A stretch of 54,111 bases of DNA from an uncultured Planctomycetaceae bacterium (GTDB lineage: Bacteria > Planctomycetota > Planctomycetia > Planctomycetales > Planctomycetaceae): assembly GCA_903861195.1 (NCBI GenBank), contig CAIOTJ010000575.1, positions 1 to 54,111 of the forward strand, given 5' to 3'. The position numbers and the translations under genes are program-made. This document shows, in pieces, positions 52,028 through 54,111 of this stretch. The stretch's first letter is position 1, and every line of letters begins with the position of its first letter. The notes under the pieces are model-generated. The model searched no databases and had not been told where the DNA came from. It saw nothing but the letters and a program-made list of their open reading frames with translations.

Positions 52028-54111
52028 CTACTCCCCCCGCTCCCCTTTCAGAAACGCCAGCAGGTCCGCCAGGTCTTGCCGCGAGAGATCTTTCTCCAAT
52101 CCCTGGGGCATCAGCGAGGTGGTCGACGGAGCCAGCTCTTCAATCTCGTCTTTCGACAGACTCTCTTCTTTCCCCTGCTGCATCCGCAGCGTGAGACTCG
52201 TGCCGGTCTCGGAAGCCACCAGGCCCGACAGCGTCCGCCCGTCGCGCGTCAACACGGTCTGCGCGGTAAACCCCTCGGTAATCTCCTGATCGGGCACCAG
52301 AATGTGCAGCAGAATGGCCGTTTTGGGCTGATTCCGAATCGAAAACAGGTCGGGCCCCACCTGGTACCCCTCCCGTTCCAACCGATGGCACCCCGCGCAC
52401 ACCCGCCGGAACACCTCCCGCCCCCGGGTGGAGTTCGAGGCCAGCTCCACCACCCCGCGATACTCTTCATACACCTTTGCCCGATCCCCTGTCACAGTTC
52501 CAAACAACGCCTCGGCCCGCGACTTCACCCCGGGATCGGCATGCTGCGTCAACATCCGCCGCCGATAGGCATCCACCAGAATCCGGGGGAGCCGGTCCTG
52601 CTCGATTTCCTCCAGCAAGACCGTCGCGCCTCGGGTCTCGGTCAAGACCCCCGACAGAATCTCCTCACGCACCGCCGGACTCACCGCCGCGACCCGGCGT
52701 GCGTCCAACAGCTCGCGGGCCAATTCGGGACGCCGCAGTTCGGTCAACGCCCGCACCGCACCCCGTTGAATCTCCACGGGTTCGCGGGCATCGACCAACC
52801 CCAGCAGCGTCGTACCAACGCCGGGGCCAGCACACGCCCCCAGCATTTCCACCGCCACCAACCGCTGCTCGGCCGACAGATCCTGGTTGGTACTCAGTTC
52901 CTCCGCCGTGTGCCGCAGGCGATCGAGAGCCTCGGTGAAATCCCCCGGAACCAACGCCAGTAAACCTGCCACAACCCCCTTCTCCGACGAAAAGTCCGGA
53001 CGGCGGCGCACCGCCCGGGCCAGCCCGTTGAGCCACAGAAACTGCTGTTCCCACTGCGGCAACGGGTGCGCCAGCAAATCGGCCGCCAGGGCCGCGGTCT
53101 CGCGGGGCTCCAGCGCAGTCGCCGTCACCCGCGCCAACTCGACCACAAAGCCCGGCGCCGTCTCCGCACCCCGCTCCAGATCGCGCTGCAGCGCTTCGGC
53201 CACCTCCCGTTCGCGGCCGCGCGTCCCGGCCAACACCGCGGTCTGTGCCCAACGATCCCCCCCTCCCCGTCGGCCGATCGCCGCCAGCGCCTCGGCCACC
53301 CGCCGGGAGGTCTCATCAGCCCCCCAAGGCTCGGCCCGCAAGATCGCTGCGGGCCAACCCCCCAACTCCAGAGCCGCCTGGAACCGCACCCGCGGATCGG
53401 CATCGTGTGCCAACTTCAAGCCCCGTTCCACCCGCGCCGGGGTCAACGCCAATCCGTTGTCCGCCAGCCCCAGGGCCAGCTCGCGCAGTGCCGGTTCGGG
53501 ATGCCCCGCCAGAAAATCCAGCCGTGCGTCATCGAGCGCCTGCCCTCCCGCCAGCAACTGCGCCGCCGCCGCAATCGCCTCGGGACGCGCCACTCCATCC
53601 TGCGCCAATTGACGCAATGCTTCCCGGGGCAATTCACCGCTCAACAGCAATCGTCGGGCGGTCTCCCGCACCCAGCCATTGGCATCGTCCAACCGCCCCA
53701 CCAACTCCGTGGCCGACAACCGCCTCAGATCGACCTTCCGCAAGTCGGCCAGTGCCTCGGCCGAAGCGGCTTTCGATACCACCCGCCAGATCCGCCCCAG
53801 GTGCCGCCCCGTGTCGAAGTCGGTGTGTTTGCGCAGCTCGACCGGCAGATAGTCGGGATGCTCGATCGTCTTGCGGTACATGTCGCTCACATAGAGCGCT
53901 CCATCGGGTCCCTGCGCCAAACAGACCGGGCGAAACCAGTTGTCGGGACTCGCCAGGAACTCGCGGTCGCGGGCGATCCCGCGCGCGTCGAAGGTCGCCC
54001 CCGCGGCAGTCAGCCGGTCGGCGTGCACCAGATTCCCCGTGGGATCACACGAGAAGATCGCCCCCCGAAACATCTCGGGCAGCTGATCCCCCTGAAAACA
54101 GGTCACACTGC
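52028..54111 (-). CDS. PVC-type heme-binding CxxCH protein, 3' part (5' end outside the window)
   Basis: At least 693 residues of a protein like that at 8889-12341. The visible N-terminal part is the end of the dehydrogenase-like propeller (FRGAIFSCDPTGNLVHADRL, CLAQGPDGALYVSDMYRKTIEHP). HEAT-type helical repeats follow (LDDANGWVRETARRLLLSG, ADPRVRFQAALELGGW). The cytochrome domain is at the end: heme site CAGCH in GREVFRRVCAGCHRLEREG, then YQVGPDLFSIRNQPKTAILLHIL and DLADLLAFLKGE. It lacks the PA14-like tail of the other copy. The frame stays open to the window edge, so the start and signal are not visible. It is followed by the AraD1-like gene. Confidence 0.92.
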   Translation of the reverse strand, partial: SVTCFQGDQLPEMFRGAIFSCDPTGNLVHADRLTAAGATFDARGIARDREFLASPDNWFRPVCLAQGPDGALYVSDMYRKTIEHPDYLPVELRKHTDFDTGRHLGRIWRVVSKAASAEALADLRKVDLRRLSATELVGRLDDANGWVRETARRLLLSGELPREALRQLAQDGVARPEAIAAAAQLLAGGQALDDARLDFLAGHPEPALRELALGLADNGLALTPARVERGLKLAHDADPRVRFQAALELGGWPAAILRAEPWGADETSRRVAEALAAIGRRGGGDRWAQTAVLAGTRGREREVAEALQRDLERGAETAPGFVVELARVTATALEPRETAALAADLLAHPLPQWEQQFLWLNGLARAVRRRPDFSSEKGVVAGLLALVPGDFTEALDRLRHTAEELSTNQDLSAEQRLVAVEMLGACAGPGVGTTLLGLVDAREPVEIQRGAVRALTELRRPELARELLDARRVAAVSPAVREEILSGVLTETRGATVLLEEIEQDRLPRILVDAYRRRMLTQHADPGVKSRAEALFGTVTGDRAKVYEEYRGVVELASNSTRGREVFRRVCAGCHRLEREGYQVGPDLFSIRNQPKTAILLHILVPDQEITEGFTAQTVLTRDGRTLSGLVASETGTSLTLRMQQGKEESLSKDEIEELAPSTTSLMPQGLEKDLSRQDLADLLAFLKGERGE

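Noticed and set aside
50732-52963. Plus-strand open frame of 743 codons
   Set aside because: Runs antisense across the ATPase start, the AraD1-like gene and the PVC heme gene, all with convincing motifs.

Overview
The window comes from a planctomycete (PVC superphylum), most likely of the order Planctomycetales. This rests on protein families that are largely diagnostic for that group: two DUF1559 pseudopilin-like proteins, two PVC-type heme-binding CxxCH proteins, a PSCyt1/DUF1549/DUF1553 protein followed by a DUF1501 protein, a second DUF1549/DUF1553 protein, and many Sec/lipoprotein-targeted proteins of unknown role. The DNA is GC-rich by eye. No rRNA, tRNA, CRISPR array, insertion sequence or replication origin was seen. 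Both ends cut through genes.

Layout. 0-0.9 kb: the 3' part of a YjhG/YagF-type sugar-acid dehydratase. 1-7.8 kb (+): two predicted secreted seven-repeat FG-GAP/ASPIC-UnbV lipoproteins flank a DUF1559 pseudopilin, followed by a TPR protein and a small lipoprotein. 7.8-12.3 kb: a divergent pair, a one-TM protein of unknown role (-) and a large PVC-type heme protein (+). 12.5-15.1 kb (-): a small membrane protein with an HExxH motif, and a GAF-containing sigma-54 activator. 15.1-17.4 kb (+): a second DUF1559 pseudopilin and two paralogous tiny lipoproteins. 17.8-29.1 kb (-): RuvB, a secreted GH43-like propeller protein, aminopeptidase P, the DUF1501 and PSCyt1/DUF1549/DUF1553 pair, acetolactate synthase large subunit and an FKBP-type lipoprotein isomerase.

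29.5-42.7 kb (+): a long co-directional run. It starts with a Gld-like ABC transporter (ATPase; a permease fused to a GldG-like subunit; a DUF4340 protein) and continues with a lipoprotein, a DUF1549/DUF1553 protein, a LolA-like protein, a dihydroorotase-like amidohydrolase, a metallophosphoesterase and a creatininase-family hydrolase. A 16-bp tandem array and a PilZ-like gene follow. 43.3-47.2 kb (-): an arginine/lysine/ornithine decarboxylase and LeuC. 47.5-48.9 kb (+): a cytochrome c'-like protein and an SDR oxidoreductase. 49.0-50.9 kb (-): a compact two-gene cassette of an OLD/PARIS-like AAA ATPase and a DUF4276 TOPRIM-like protein, the best candidate for an undescribed (defence-type) system here. 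50.9-54.1 kb (-): an AraD1/GguC-type FAH-fold enzyme and the 3' part of another PVC-type heme protein.

Themes. Branched-chain amino-acid synthesis (ilvB, leuC) is scattered rather than in one operon. Sugar-acid enzymes (the dehydratase, the AraD1-like enzyme, perhaps the SDR) point to catabolism of plant or algal sugars. The heme/DUF1549/DUF1553/DUF1501 proteins and FG-GAP lipoproteins belong to the poorly understood planctomycete cell-envelope repertoire. The AAA/TOPRIM cassette sits as an apparent insertion between the SDR and the AraD1-like gene.
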